Positions 23,750 through 35,300 of a DNA stretch of 64,000 nt are shown piece by piece (position 1 is the first letter of the stretch; every line of letters starts with the position of its first letter). Origin of the DNA: Symsagittifera roscoffensis (taxonomy: Eukaryota > Xenacoelomorpha > Acoela > Convolutidae); NCBI RefSeq assembly GCF_963678635.1, contig NC_087068.1, positions 29,266,318-29,330,317 of the forward strand. Direction: 5' to 3'. Under the pieces are notes generated by a model, which worked only from the letters and a program-made list of their open reading frames with translations, was not told the origin of the DNA and ran no database searches. The translations under genes and the position numbers were made by a program.

Positions 23750-24018
23750 GCAACTGGGCCGGAATCAGCCGGGGTGTTTGTGGCAGTCAGCTGCACAAAC
23801 CTACTGTTCCGGATTTCGTCACTGGCGCCCAATTGTCGCCCGAAATCACATCCCGCAGAATAGACTACGCGAGTCCGGTGGAAACTAGAGCCATCTGCGA
23901 GCAAAGGGGAGACGTACACTCGTGTATGTATTTCCGAAAACACGAGCTGGGAACTCCGAGTTGTAATCACCCGAGAGCATGTGATCCGAAGGTGTTCAAC
24001 GATGCATCACAGACTATT
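23750..24018 (+). CDS. TTC17: TTC17-like exon 11
   Basis: A 269-base exon from tgtttttag to tatt|gtaagt, phase 1 in and 0 out. The product has NWAGISRGVCGSQL followed by ITSRRIDYASPVETRAICEQ and VHSCMYFRKHELG. RIDYASPV...C matches the HIDFATPI...LC segment I recall between the middle and C-terminal TPR blocks of TTC17. This confirms that the gene is read well past its middle. Confidence 0.7.
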
Positions 24019-24295
24019 GTAAGTGCATCTCAATTTTGCAGTTTTTGTACATTCTGTGAATGTTCATTTAACCGCTCGCTTTTCAAGAATCTTCAAGTTT
24101 ATATTTAATTTAAGAACAAGTTTATATATAATTGAAGAAAATTGTTATAAGGAACAAAATTGAGAAATTGAGTAACATAAACGTAACAAAAATCTGAAAA
24201 AAAAATGAAATAGAACAACAATTAACAACCAGCTTAAGTTTAAATTGTAAAAAAAAACTTGGTATAAAAACCTGTTAAGAGATTTTGGGTTCTAG

Positions 24296-24436
24296 ATAGC
24301 AGACGGCTCCCTGGCGATTGAGATCTACGGCAAGGATCTCTATGACGTAGAGTTCATGGCAGTAGTGGACAGCAGAGAGACTGTGGAGATGATATTCTAC
24401 ATGGAGGAGGCTCTAGCTCAACCATTCGACCTCGTG
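24296..24436 (+). CDS. TTC17: TTC17-like exon 12 (last recognised)
   Basis: A 141-base exon (47 codons, phase 0 to 0) from gttctag to ctcgtg|gtacaa. The product ADGSLAIEIYGKDLYDVEF... ends in MEEALAQPFDLV. No close motif is known to me. It is accepted on phase, splice sites and codon-like composition. The C-terminal TPR block expected next is absent from the remaining window, so the gene either continues beyond 64000 across the tRNA array or is truncated. Confidence 0.6.
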
Positions 24437-24636
24437 GTACAAAAAAATTCTGTTTTTCTATTTTTTCGCTTTATTTTTTTTCTATTTTTTAACCGGCTTA
24501 CCTTTGCCAGACAAAAGTTAATTCTAATGAGTAATCATTTTTCTTAGAATTTGTCCGCGACTTCAAAACGTTTCAAAAACGCTCAACATCGGCAAGTATG
24601 TCTCCCTGAAAATGGAGTTGCTCAAACTTAAAATAT

Positions 24637-24718
24637 CGCAGACGGCAGGATTTCAACAAACGAGGGCAGATCACATCTGATTTCTAGCCAGACGCCTTAA
24701 CCACTCGGCCACGACTGC
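24637..24718 (-). pseudogene. tRNA-Ser(AGA) relic
   Basis: On the minus strand an 82-base sequence matches eukaryotic tRNA-Ser: acceptor GCAGTCG/CGTCTGC (6 of 7 pairs), D arm TGGCCGAGTGGTTAAGGC, anticodon stem-loop TCTGG-CTAGAAA-TCAGA (anticodon AGA), and a long variable arm. The T loop is TTGAAAT instead of TTCGAAT and two T-stem pairs are lost, so the B box is damaged. It could be a retro-copied or SINE-derived tRNA. Confidence 0.7.
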
Positions 24719-25262
24719 CTCTGTTCATTGCAAAAATCATTTGATGTTCCCCTTAGGAAGTCAAAAATTAATTGGACAACTGAAAATCAAATTTGCCTCT
24801 AATTGGAATGTTAATAATCAATTATCAATTAAGTAGCACAACCCAAAATAAATTGCAACTAACTGTACAATCTCTTCCGGAAAAGTTGAATAGTCGGTCT
24901 TTTGATTGCCGGCTTATGTTTTTTTAGGCTTAATTGCCGCCTCTTAGATTTTTTTGTGCGGTCAGCAGTTTTTGTCGTAGATGCAAAGGCTTTTGATGTT
25001 CCTTGTAATTTTAAAAATAATAGCCCTGACTTAGTAAATATATATTTTTTTCCTCTTATTTTTCGCTTAAAAGCTTCATTCGGCTTTATTGGTTTCGGCT
25101 AACATGTTGTCGGCTTAACTGCATGATTGAATATTTAAAATCAGGTAGTTTTTTTATAGAGCGGCTCTGTGTGGCTCGTTAAAAATTTGAAGACCTATTA
25201 AAAGCTGTTTTTTGGCCATTTTTCTAAACAAAAAGTTACTTTTTTCTCAATTTTTTTTTCAG

Positions 25263-25459
25263 ATTTCGTTATTTCCGTCTCAGTTTCTATTCGCTTGCTT
25301 GCAATGCTGTGCTCGGGTTGTATCGCATGTTTTGTGAAGCTACTCTTCGCATCTGTGTAAAAACTGGCATGCGGACTGATTCGGCCATGACGAATACATT
25401 GGCCTTGAATTTAAGCAGTGTAAAGCTCCTCGTCACCATAAAATTGATACCTATGCGAG
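25263..25459. other. Exon-like open block, unassigned
   Basis: Lies between a strong acceptor (tttttttttcag) and a strong donor (gcgag|gtgagtgg) on the + strand and is open on both strands. The + strand open frame needs two carried bases, which does not fit the phase-0 exit of exon 12; in phase 0 it meets a TGA. No family is recognised in either translation. It could be an alternative exon or chance. Confidence 0.2.
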
Positions 25460-26053
25460 GTGAGTGGGCAAAGAAAAAACGAGCCACAGGTTTTTTTTGC
25501 TAAAAAGTTTCCGAAAAATGCTTCGAAAGCGCCGCAAAAATTGTCGTCGAATTTTGTCACTCCTTTGTTTCGGCAGGGTTTGAAAATTTCGAAATGGTTG
25601 AATTAAAAAAAAGAAGACAAAAAAGTGTATATCATTCCCTCAATAAAAATTCTTTGTGCAAACCAGTCCTCCTCACCATGTCCCCATAAAACCTGAGATT
25701 GCTCCTCACCATATCCGCATAGTCCATAATAAGTGGGATGAAATGTTTTTTTTTTCATAAAATAATTTTTTTTTATTGCTAGATTCCTCTCTTACTCTTC
25801 TGCTCAAACCATTGCTTTTACTAAGCAGAATTAGCTACTGGTTTTTTCTTCTTCATTTTTTTTGCAGTTTTTAAATAATTTTATTTTAATGCCATGCAAG
25901 CATCACTTTTATCGTGTAACCATCAATTTTCTTAGAAATTGTCCGCGACTACTAAAACCTTTTGAGACTATGAATTTTTAATCGCGGATTTTGTATTGGC
26001 GCGATTGAAAACCTGATAATAGTAGCCTACCATGCCAAAAGCGTGTCGGAAGA

Positions 26054-26124
26054 GCCCTGCTTGGTCAGTCTGCTTGGTCAGTCTTTTAATCCAACGGTCT
26101 AGGTTTTGAGTCCTTTGTGGGGGG
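26054..26124 (+). pseudogene. First, broken P unit of the array
   Basis: Acceptor gccctgc is followed by a duplicated ttggtcagtctgc in place of the D arm and part of the anticodon stem. The rest (cttttaatccaacggtc...) is recognisable. It marks the left border of the tRNA array. Confidence 0.7.
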
Positions 26125-26306
26125 AAGAATGCAGTGAAACGAAAGTTGTCAAGTTTTGTTTGAAGCATAATTGTTTTTGTAAAAAAGGTTAAAAAAAATC
26201 TAAATAGTCGAGCTCGAACGCGATTATGAGCATGGAAGCTATGAAAAACCAGAAATTTGCCTTGTTTGTCACAAAGGGACGAAATAATTACTGGAAATTT
26301 GTTTTG

Positions 26307-26374
26307 AACTCGCCAAGTCAGTAGAGAGTTGGGCTTTAACCCAACAATCAAGGGTTTGAGTCCGTTGTGAGTAA
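26307..26374 (+). other. Q-type tRNA-like unit (first of ~75)
   Basis: Q units keep anticodon-arm, T-arm and acceptor sequences of the Lys gene but lack about 4 nt of the D loop (cag-tagagag instead of cagtcggtagagc), so the conserved GG of the D loop is gone. Further copies start at 26760, 27233, 27692, 28150, 28610, 29076, 29933, 30395, 30860, 31725, 32591, 33040, 34303, 34762, 35223, 35888, 36352, 36811, 37272, 37938, 38398, 38843, 39304, 39763, 40220, 40672, 41326, 41698, 42351, 42723, 43376, 43748, 44402, 44774, 45428, 45802, 46458, 46911, 47569, 47945, 48600, 48974, 49432, 49886, 50340, 51001, 51248, 51705, 52558, 52925, 53380, 53834, 54497, 54744, 55597, 55975, 56434, 56888, 57337, 57999, 58246, 58715, 58962, 59421, 60087, 60334, 60791, 61457, 61704, 62166, 62830, 63076, 63743 and 63990. 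The usual T4 run follows (gaagatttta). Confidence 0.75.
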
Positions 26375-26505
26375 GATTTTAAAATAATTTTTTCAATTTT
26401 CCTTCGAAAATTTTTTTGTAAAAATTGAAGAAAAAAATACTATCTAAATAAGTCTAGCTCGAAAGCGTTCCTGAGTAAAATTTATAAGCTCGGGAATGAA
26501 GTAGA

Positions 26506-26578
26506 GACCTGCTAGCTCAGTCGGTAGAGCGTTGGACTTTTAATCCAACGGTCAAGGGTTTGAGTCCCTTGTGGGTGA
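26506..26578 (+). tRNA. tRNA-Lys-TTT: tRNA-Lys(UUU), P' subtype
   Basis: A 73-base cloverleaf with D arm GCTC-AGTCGGTA-GAGC, anticodon arm TTGGA-CTTTTAA-TCCAA and T arm AAGGG-TTTGAGT-CCCTT. The acceptor GACCTGC/GTGGGTG pairs at 6 of 7 positions; only 1-72 fails. The T loop has TTT instead of TTC, which weakens the B box. It may be inactive. Confidence 0.6.
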
Positions 26579-26965
26579 AGTTTTCAAAAATGCTTCTTCC
26601 ATTTTTATTTGAACTAGAATTTTAGAATTGTGTTTTGCAAAAAGGGAAACAAACACAATCCAATTAAGTCTTGCTCGAAAGCGATTTTGAGCTTGGAAGC
26701 TATTAAAAACCAGAAATTTGCCTTGTTTGTCACAAAAAAAATTCTGAAAAGTTGTTTTGAACTCGCCGATTCAGTAGAGAGTTGAGGTTTTAGTCCAACA
26801 ATCAAGGGTTCGAGTCCGTTGTGAGTGAAGATTTAAAAAAAAAAGTTTTTAAATTTTGTCGAAAGTTTTTTTTTGTAAAAACTGAAAAAAAACACAATCT
26901 TAGTAAGAAGTCTAGCTCGAAAGCGTTTTTGAGTTTAAATTCTATCAGCTCGTGAATGAAGCAGA

Positions 26966-27038
26966 GCCCTGCTAGCTCAGTCGGTAGAGCGTTGGACTTT
27001 TAATCCAACGGTCAAGGCTTCGAGTACCTTGTGGGGCG
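26966..27038 (+). tRNA. tRNA-Lys-TTT: tRNA-Lys(UUU) copy with one T-stem mismatch
   Basis: The acceptor GCCCTGC/GTGGGGC pairs fully, and D and anticodon arms are intact. T arm AAGGC-TTCGAGT-ACCTT has a single C53-A61 mismatch and a changed B box (GCTTCGAGTAC). Confidence 0.6.
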
Positions 27039-27893
27039 ATGATTGCAGAATTTCTTTTTCAAATTTTATTTGAACTAGAACTGTAGAATAAATTTTTGTA
27101 AAAAGGGAATTAAACACAATCTAATTAAGTCTAGCTCGAAAGCGATTTTGAGCTTGGAAGCTATGAAAAACCAGAAATTTGCCTTCTTTGTCACAGAAAA
27201 AAAAACAAAATAAATTCTGGTAAGTTGTTTTGAGCCTGCCGAGTCAGTAGAGAGTTGGGCTTTTAATCCAACAATCAAGGGTTCGAGTCCGTTGTGGGTG
27301 AAGATTTTGAAATATATTTTTTTTATTTTTTGTTTGAAATTTCTTTTTTTGTTAAAATTGAAAAAAAAGCACAATCTAAATAAGTCTAGCTCGAAAGCGT
27401 TCCTGAGTAAAATTTATAAGCTCGGGAATGAAGTGGAGACCTGCTAGCTCAGTCGAAAGAGCGTTGGACTTTTAATCCAACGGTCAGGGGTTTGAGTCCC
27501 TTATGGGCGAAGTTTTCAAAAGTGCTTCTTCCATTTTTATTTGAACTAGAATTTTAGAATTGTGTTTTGCAAAAAGGGAAACAAACACAATCCAATTAAG
27601 TCTTGCTCGAAAGCGATTTTGAGCTTGGAAGCTATTAAAAACCAGAAATTTGCCTTGTTTGTCACAAAAAAAATTCTGAAAAGTTGTTTTGAACTCGCCG
27701 ATTCAGTAGAGAGTTGAGGTTTTAGTCCAACAATCAACGGTCCGAGTCCGTTGTGAGTGAAGATTTTAAAAAAAGATTTTAAATTTTGTCGAAAGTTTTT
27801 TTGTAAACACTGAAAAAAAACACAATCTTAATAAGAAGTCTAGCTCGAAAGCGTTTTTGAGTTTAAATTCTATAAGCTCGTGAATGAAGCAGA

Positions 27894-27966
27894 GCCCTGC
27901 TAGCTCAGTCGTTAGAGCGATGGACGTTTAATCCAACGGTCAAGGCTTCGAGTACCTTGTGGGGCG
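27894..27966 (+). pseudogene. tRNA-Lys-like copy with U33 changed to G
   Basis: The anticodon loop reads CGTTTAA: the anticodon stays TTT but the near-universal U33 is lost. The D loop is TCGTTAG and the T stem has a mismatch. Probably inactive. Confidence 0.6.
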
Positions 27967-29476
27967 ATGATTGCAGAATTTCTTTTTCAAATTTTATTTG
28001 AACTAGAACTATAGAATAAATTTTTGGAAAAGGGAATTAAACACAATCTAATTAAGTCTAGCTCGAAGCGATTTTGAGCTTGGAAGCTATGAAAAACCAG
28101 AAATTTGCCTTGTTTGTCACAGAAAAAAAAATTCTGGGAAGTTGTTTTGAGCCTGCCGAGTCAGTAGAGAGTTGGGCTTTTAATCCAACAATCAAGGGTT
28201 CGAGTCCGTTGTGAGTGAAGATTTTGAAATAAATTTTTTTAATTTTTCGTTTGAAATTTCATTTTTTGTTAAAATTGAAAAAAAAAGCACAATCGAAATA
28301 AGTCTAGCTCGAAAGCGTTCCTGAGTAAAATTTATAAGCTCGGGAATGAAGTAGAGACCTGCTAGCTCAGTCGAAAGAGCGTTGGACTTTTAATCCAACG
28401 GTCAAGGGTTTGAGTCCCTTATGGGCGAAGTTTTCAAAAGTGCTTCTTCCATTTTTATTTGAACTAGAATTTTAGAATTGTGTTTTGCAAAAAGGGAAAC
28501 AAACACAATCCAATTAAGTCTTGCTCGAAAGCGATTTTGAGCTTGGAAGCTATTAAAAACCAGAAATTTGCCTTGTTTGTCACAAAAAAAATTCTGAAAA
28601 GTTGTTTTGAACTCGCCGATTCAGTAGAGAGTTGAGGTTTTAGTCCAACAATCAAGGGTTCGAGTCCGTTGTGAGTGAAGATTTTTAAAAAAGTTTTTAA
28701 ATTTTGTCGAATTTTTTTTTTGTAAGAACTGAAAAAAAAACACAATCTTAATAAGAAGTCTAGCTCGAAAGCGTTTTTGAGTTTAAATTCTATAAGCTCG
28801 TGAATGAAGCAGAGCCCTGCTAGCTCAGTCGGTAGAGCGATGGACTTTTAATCCAACGGTCAAGGCTTCGAGTACCTTGTGGGGGCGATGATTGCAGAAT
28901 TTCTTTTTCAAATTTTATTTGAACTAGATCTTTAGAATAAATTTTTGTAAAAGGGAATTAAACACAATCTAATTAAGTCTAGCTCGAAAGCGATTTTGAG
29001 CTTGGAAGCTATGAAAAACCAGAAACTTGCCTTATTTGTCACAGAAAAAAAAATAAATTCTGGGAAGTTGTTTTGAGCCTGCCGAGTCAGTAGAGAGTTG
29101 GGCTTTTAATCCAACAATCAAGGGTTCGAGTCTGTTGTGGGTGAAGATTTTGAAATACATTTTTTTAATTTTTTGTTTGAAAATGCATTTTTTGTTAAAA
29201 TTGAAAAAAAGCACAATCTAAATAAGTCTAGCTCGAAAGCGTTCCTGAGTAAAATTTATAAGCTCGGGAATGAAGTAGAGACCTGCTAGCTCAGTCAGAA
29301 GAGCGTTGGACTTTTAATCCAACGGTCAAGGGTTTGAGTCCCTTATGGGCGAAGTTTTCAAAAGTGCTTCTTCCATTTTTATTTGAACTAGAATTTTAGA
29401 ATTGTGTTTTGCAAAAAGGGAAACAAACACAATCCAATTAAGTCTAGTTCGAAAACGAACTCGGGAATGAAGCAGA

Positions 29477-29549
29477 GCCCTGCTAGCTCAGTCGGTAGAG
29501 AGTTGGACTTTTAATCCAACAGACAAGGGTTCGAGTCCCTTGTGGGGCG
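29477..29549 (+). tRNA. tRNA-Lys-TTT: tRNA-Lys(UUU) copy, D-stem 10-25 mismatch
   Basis: Acceptor, anticodon and T arms are canonical. D arm is GCTC/GAGA, so the 10-25 pair is lost, and the variable loop is CAGAC. Upstream hairpin AGTTCG-AAAA-CGAACT is present. Confidence 0.6.
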
Positions 29550-29673
29550 ATGATTGCAGAATTTCTTTTTCAAATTTTTTTGAATTAGAACTGAAGAATT
29601 AATTTTTTTAAAAAGTGAAACAAACACAATCCAATTAAGTCTAGTTCGAAAACAAACTCGGGAATGAAGCAGA

Positions 29674-29746
29674 GCCCTGCTAGCTCAGTCGGTAGAGCGT
29701 TGGACTTTAAATCCAACGGTCAAGGCTTCGAGTACCTTGTGGGGAG
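29674..29746 (+). tRNA. tRNA with anticodon UUA on a Lys body (ochre-reading)
   Basis: The anticodon arm is TTGGA-CTTTAAA-TCCAA, giving anticodon TTA, which would read the UAA stop codon. The D arm is intact. The acceptor loses the 1-72 pair (GCCCTGC/GTGGGGA) and the T stem has a C-A mismatch, so activity is doubtful. It sits among UUU copies. Confidence 0.5.
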
Positions 29747-31259
29747 ATGATTGCAGAATTTCTTTTTAAAATTTTATTTGAACTAGAACTGTAGAATAAA
29801 TTTTTGTAAAAAGGGAATTAAACACAATCTAATTAAGTCTAGCTCGAAAGCGATTTTGAGCTTGGAAGCTATGAAAAACCAGAACTTGCCTTGTTTGTCA
29901 CAGAAAAAAAAAAATTCTGGGAAGTTGTTTTGAGCCTGCCGAGTCAGTAGAGAGTTGGGCTTTTAATCCAACAATCAAGGGTTCGAGTCCGTTGTGGGTG
30001 AAGATTTTGAAATAAATTTTTTTTATTTTTTGTTTGAAATTTCATTTTTTGTTAAAATTGAAAAAAAAAGCACAATCTAAATAAGTCTAGCTCGAAAGCG
30101 TTCCTGAGTAAATTTTATAAGCTCGGGAATGAAGTAGAGACCTGCTAGCTCAGTCGAAAGAGCGTTGGACTTTTAATCCATTGGTCAAGGGTTTGAGTCC
30201 TTTATGGGCGAAGTTTTCAAAAGTGCTTCTTCCATTTTGATTTGAACTAGAATTTTAGAATTGTGTTTTGCAAAAAGGGAAACAAACACAATCCAATTAA
30301 GTCTTGCTCGAAAGCGATTTTGAGCTTGGAAGCTATTAAAAACCAGAAATTCGCCTTGTTTGTCACAAAAAAAAAATTCTGAAAAGTTTTTTTGAACTCG
30401 CCGATTCAGTAGAGAGTTGAGGTTTTAGTCCAACAATCAAAGGTTCGAGTCCGTTGTGAGTGAAGATTTTTAAAAAAGTTTTTAAATTTTGTCGAAAGTT
30501 TTTTTTGTAAAAACTGAAAAAAAACACAATCTTAATAAGAAGTCTAGCTCGAAAGCGTTTTTGAGTTTAAATTCTATAAGCTCGTGAATGAAGCAGAGCC
30601 CTGCTAGGTCAGTCGGTAGAGCGATGGACTTTTAATCCAACGGTCAAGGCTTCGAGTACCTTGTGGGGGCGATGATTGCAGAATTTCTTTTTCAAATTTT
30701 AATTGAACTAGAACTGTAGAATAAATTTTTGTAAAAGGGAATTAAACACAATCTAATTATGTCTAGCTCGAAAGCGATTTTGAGCTTGGAAGCTATGAAA
30801 AACCAGAAATTTGCCTTGTTTGTCACAGAAAAAAAAAAAAATTCTGGGAAGTTGTTTTGAGCCTGCCGAGTCAGTAGAGAGTTGGGCTTTTAATCCAACA
30901 ATCAAGGGTTCGAGTCCGTTGTGGGTGAAGATTTTGAAATAAATTTTTTTAATTTTTTGTTTGAAATTGCATTTTTTGTTAAAGTTGAAAAAAGCACAAT
31001 CTAAATAAGTCTAGCTCGAAAGCGTTCCTGACTAAAATTTATAAGCTCGGGAATGAAGTAGAGACCTGCTAGCTCAGTCGAAAGAGCGTTGGACTTTTAA
31101 TCCAACGGTCAAGGGTTTGAGTCCATTATGGGCGAAGTTTTCAAAAGTGCTTCTTCCATTTTTATTTGAACTAGAATTTTAGAATTGTGTTTTGCAAAAA
31201 GGGAAACAAACACAATCCAATTAAGTCTAGTTCGAAAACGAACTCGGGAATGAAGCAGA

Positions 31260-31332
31260 GCCCTGCTAGCTCAGTCGGTAGAGAGTTGGACTTTTAATCC
31301 AACGGACAAGGGTTCGAGTCCCTTGTGGGGCG
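31260..31332 (+). tRNA. tRNA-Lys-TTT: tRNA-Lys(UUU) copy, D-stem 10-25 mismatch
   Basis: Same class as the copy at 29477. The acceptor and T arm pair fully, D stem has one mismatch, and the variable loop is CGGAC. Confidence 0.6.
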
Positions 31333-32127
31333 ATGATTGCAGAATTTCTGTTTCAAATTTTTTTGAATTAGAACTGAAGAATTAATTTTTGTAAAAAGTG
31401 AAACAAACACAATCCAATTAAGTCTAGTTCGAAAACGAACTCGGGAATGAAGCAGAGCCCTGCTAGCTCAGTCGGTAGAGCGTTGGACTTTTTATCCAAC
31501 AGTCAAGGCTTCGAGTACCTTGTGGGGCGATGATTGCAGAATTTCTTTTTCAAATTTTATTTGAACTAGAACTGTAGAATAAAATTTTGAAAAAAGGGAA
31601 TTAAACACAATCTAATTAAGTCTAGCTCGAAAGCGATTTTGAGCTTGGAAGCTATGAAAAACCAGAAGTTTGCCTTGTTTGTCACAGAAAAAAAAAACAA
31701 AATAAATTCTGGGAAGTTGTTTTGAGCCTGCCGAGTCAGTAGAGAGTTGGGCTTTTAATCCAACAATCAAGGGTTCGAGTCCGTGGTGGGTGAAGATTTT
31801 GAAATAATTTTTTTAAATTTTTTGTTTGAAATTTCATTTTTTGTTAAAATTGAAAAAAAAAGCACAATCTAAATAAGTCTAGCTCGAAAGCGTTCCTGAG
31901 TAAAATTTATAAGCTCGGGAATGAAGAAGAGACCTGCTAGCTCAGTCGAAAGAGCGTTGGACTTTTAATCCAACAGTCAAGGGTTTGTGTCCCTTATGGG
32001 CGAAGTTTTCAAAAATGCTTCTTCCATTTTTATTTGAACTAGAATTTTAGAATTGTGTTTTGCAAAAAGGGAAACAAACACAATCCAATTAAGTCTAGTT
32101 CGAAAACGAACTCGGGAATGTAGCAGA

Positions 32128-32200
32128 GCCCTGCTAGCTCAGGCGGTAGAGAGTTGGACTTTTAATCCAACGGTCAAGGGTTCGAGTCCCTTGTGGGGCG
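32128..32200 (+). tRNA. tRNA-Lys-TTT: tRNA-Lys(UUU) copy, D-loop and D-stem variants
   Basis: Differs from the canonical copy only by AGGCGGTA in the D loop and GAGA at the end of the D stem. All other stems are intact. Confidence 0.65.
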
Positions 32201-32324
32201 ATGATTGCAGAATTTCTTTTTCAAATTTTTTTGAATTAGAACTGAAGAATTAATTTTTGTAAAAAGTGAAACAAACACAATCCAATTAAGTCTAGTTCGA
32301 AAACGAACTCGGGAATGAAGCAGA

Positions 32325-32397
32325 GCCCTGCTAGCTCAGTCGGTAGAGCGTTGGACTTTTAATCCAACGGTCAAGGCTTCGAGTACCTTGTGGGGCG
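32325..32397 (+). tRNA. tRNA-Lys-TTT: tRNA-Lys(UUU) copy with one T-stem mismatch
   Basis: Identical to the canonical copy except T arm AAGGC-TTCGAGT-ACCTT. The copy at 34036-34108 has the same T arm plus a D-stem change (GTAAAGC). Confidence 0.6.
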
Positions 32398-35300
32398 ATG
32401 ATTGCAGAATTTCTTTTTCAAATTTTATTTGAACTAGAACTTTAGAATCAATTTTTGTAAAAAGGGAATTAAACACAATCTAATTAAGTCTAGCTCGAAA
32501 GCGATTTTGAGCTTGGAAGCTATGAAAAACCAGAAGTTTGCCTTCTTTGTCACAGAAAAAAAACAAAATAAATTCTGGGAAGTTGTTTTGAGCCTGCCGA
32601 GTCAGTAGAGAGTTGGGCTTTTAATCCAACAATCAAGGGTTCGAGTCCGTTGTGGGTGAAGATTTTGAAATAAATTTTTTTTCATTTTTTGTTTAAATTG
32701 AAAAAAAAGCACAATCTAAATAAGTCTAGCTCGAAAGCGTTCCTGAGTAAAATTTATAAGCTCGGGAATGAAGTAGAGACCTGCTAGCTCAGTCGAAAGA
32801 GCGTTGGACTTTTAATCCAACGGTCAAGGGTTTGAGTCCCTTATGGGGCGATGATTGCAGAATTTCTTTTTCAAATTTTATTTGAACTAGAACTGTAGAA
32901 TAAATTTTTGTAAAAAGGGAATCAAACACAATCTAATTAAGTCTAGCTCGAAAGCGATTTTGAGCTTGGAAGCTATGAAAAACCAGAAATTTGCCTTGTT
33001 TGTCACAGAAAAAAAAATAAATTCTGGGAAGTTGTTTTGAGCCTGCCGAGTCAGTAGAGAGTTGGGCTTTTAATCCAACAATCAAGGGTTCGAGTCCGTT
33101 GTGGGTGAAGATTTTGAAATAAATTTTTTTGTATATTTTGTTTAAAATTTCATTTTTTGTTAAAATTGAAAAAAAAAAAGCACAATCTAAATAAGTCTTG
33201 CTCGAAAGCGTTCCTGAGTAAATTTTATAAGCTCGGGGTTGAAGTAGAGACCTGCTAGCTCAGTCGAAAGAGCGTTGGACTTTTAATCCAACGGTCAAGG
33301 GTTTCAGTCCCTTATGGGCGAAGTTTTCAAAAGTGCTTCTTCCATTTTTATTTGAACTAGCATTTTAGAATTGTGTTTTGCAAAAAGGGAAACAAACACA
33401 ATCCAATTAAGTCTGTTCGAAAACGAACTCGGGAATGGAGCAGAGCCCTGCTAGCTCAGTCGGTAGAGAGTTGTACTTTTAATCCAACGGTCAAGGGTTC
33501 GAGTCCCTTGTGGGGCGATGATTGCAGAATTTCTTTTTCAAATTTTTTTGAACTAGAACTGAAGAATTTATTTTTGTAAAAAGTGAAACAAACACAATCC
33601 AATTAAGTCTAGTTCGAAAACGAAGTCGGGAATGAAGCAGAGCCCTGCTAGCTCAGTCGGTAAAGCGTTGGACTTTTAATCCAACGGTCAAGGGTTTCAG
33701 TCCCTTATGGGCGAAGTTTTCAAAAGTGCTTCTTCCATTTTTATTTGAACTAGCATTTTAGAATTGTGTTTTGCAAAAAGGGAAACAAACACAATCCAAT
33801 TAAGTCTAGTTCGAAAACGAACTCGGGAATGAAGTAGAGACCTGCTAGCTCAGTCGAAAGAGCGTTGGACTTTTAATCCAACGGTCAAGGGTTTGAGTAC
33901 CTTGTGGGGCGATGATTGCACAATTTCTTTTTCAAATTTTTTTGAATTAGAACTGAAGAATTTATTTTTGTAAAAAGTGAGACAAACACAATCCAATTAA
34001 GTCTAGTTCGAAAACGAACTCGGGAATGAAGCAGAGCCCTGCTAGCTCAGTCGGTAAAGCGTTGGACTTTTAATCCAACGGTCAAGGCTTCGAGTACCTT
34101 GTGGGGCGATGGTTGCAGAATTTCTTTTTCAAATTTTATTTGAACTAGAACTGTAGAATAAATTTTTGTAAAAAGGGAATTAAACACAATCTAATTAAGT
34201 CTAGCTCGAAAGCGATTTTGAGCTTGGAAGCTATGAAAAACCAGAAATTTGCCTGGTTTGTCACAGAAAAAAAAACAAAGTAAATTCTGGGAAGTTGTTT
34301 TGAGCCTGCCGAGTCAGTAAAGAGTTGGGCTTTTAATCCAACAATCAAGGGTTTGAGTCCGTTGTGGGTGAAGATTTTGAAATAGTTTTTTTTTATTTTT
34401 TGTTCGGATTGTCATTTTTTGTTAAAATTGAAAAAAAAGCACAATCTAAATAAGTCTAGCTCGAAAGCGTTCCTGAGTAAAATTTATAAGCTCGGGAATG
34501 AAGAAGAGACCTGCTAGCTCAGTCGAAAGAGCGTTGGACTTTTAATCCATCGGTCAAGGGTTTGAGTCCCTTATGGGCGAAGTTTTCAAAAGTGCTTCTT
34601 CCATTTTTCTTTGAACTTGAATTTTAGAATTGTGTTTTGCAAAAAGGGAAACAAACACAATCCAATTAAGTCTAGCTCGAAACCAATTTTGAACTTGGAA
34701 GCTATGAAAAACCAGAAATTTGCCTTGTTTGTCACAAAAAAAATTCTGGAAAATTGTTTTGAACTCGCCGATTCAGTAGAGAGTTGAGCTTTTAATCCAA
34801 CAATCAAGGGTTTGATTCCGTTGTGAGCAAGATTTTAAAATAATTTTTTCAATTTTCGTTCGAAAATTTTTTGTAAAAATTGAAAAAAAGCACAATCTAA
34901 ATAAGTCTAGCTCGAAAGCGTTACTGAGTAAAATTTATAAGCTAGGGAGTGAAGTAGAGACCTGCTAGCTCAGTCGGAAGAGCGTTGGACTTTTAATCCA
35001 TCGGTCAAGGGTTGGAGTCCCTTGTGGGTGAAGTTTTCAAAAATGCTTCTCCCATTTTTATTTGAACTAGAATTTTAGAATTGTGTTTAGCAAAAATGGA
35101 AACAAACACAATCCAATTAAGTCTAGCTCGAAAGCGATTTTGAGCTTGGAAGCTATGAAAAACCAGAAATTTGCCTTGTTTGTCACAAAAAAAAACAAAA
35201 TAAATACTGGGAAGTTTTTTTGAGCTTGCCGAGTCAGTAGATAGTTGGGCTTTTAATCCAACAACCAAGGGTCCGAGTCCGTTGTGAGTGGAAATTTTAA

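Larger units (their letters stand above)
24437..26040. other. Spacer between last exon and tRNA array
   Basis: AT-rich. Holds an antisense tRNA-Ser relic (24637-24718), a ~45-base dispersed repeat (cttagaa-ttgtccgcgact at ~24543 and ~25931), and an exon-like open block at 25263-25459. Otherwise nothing is identified. Confidence 0.45.
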
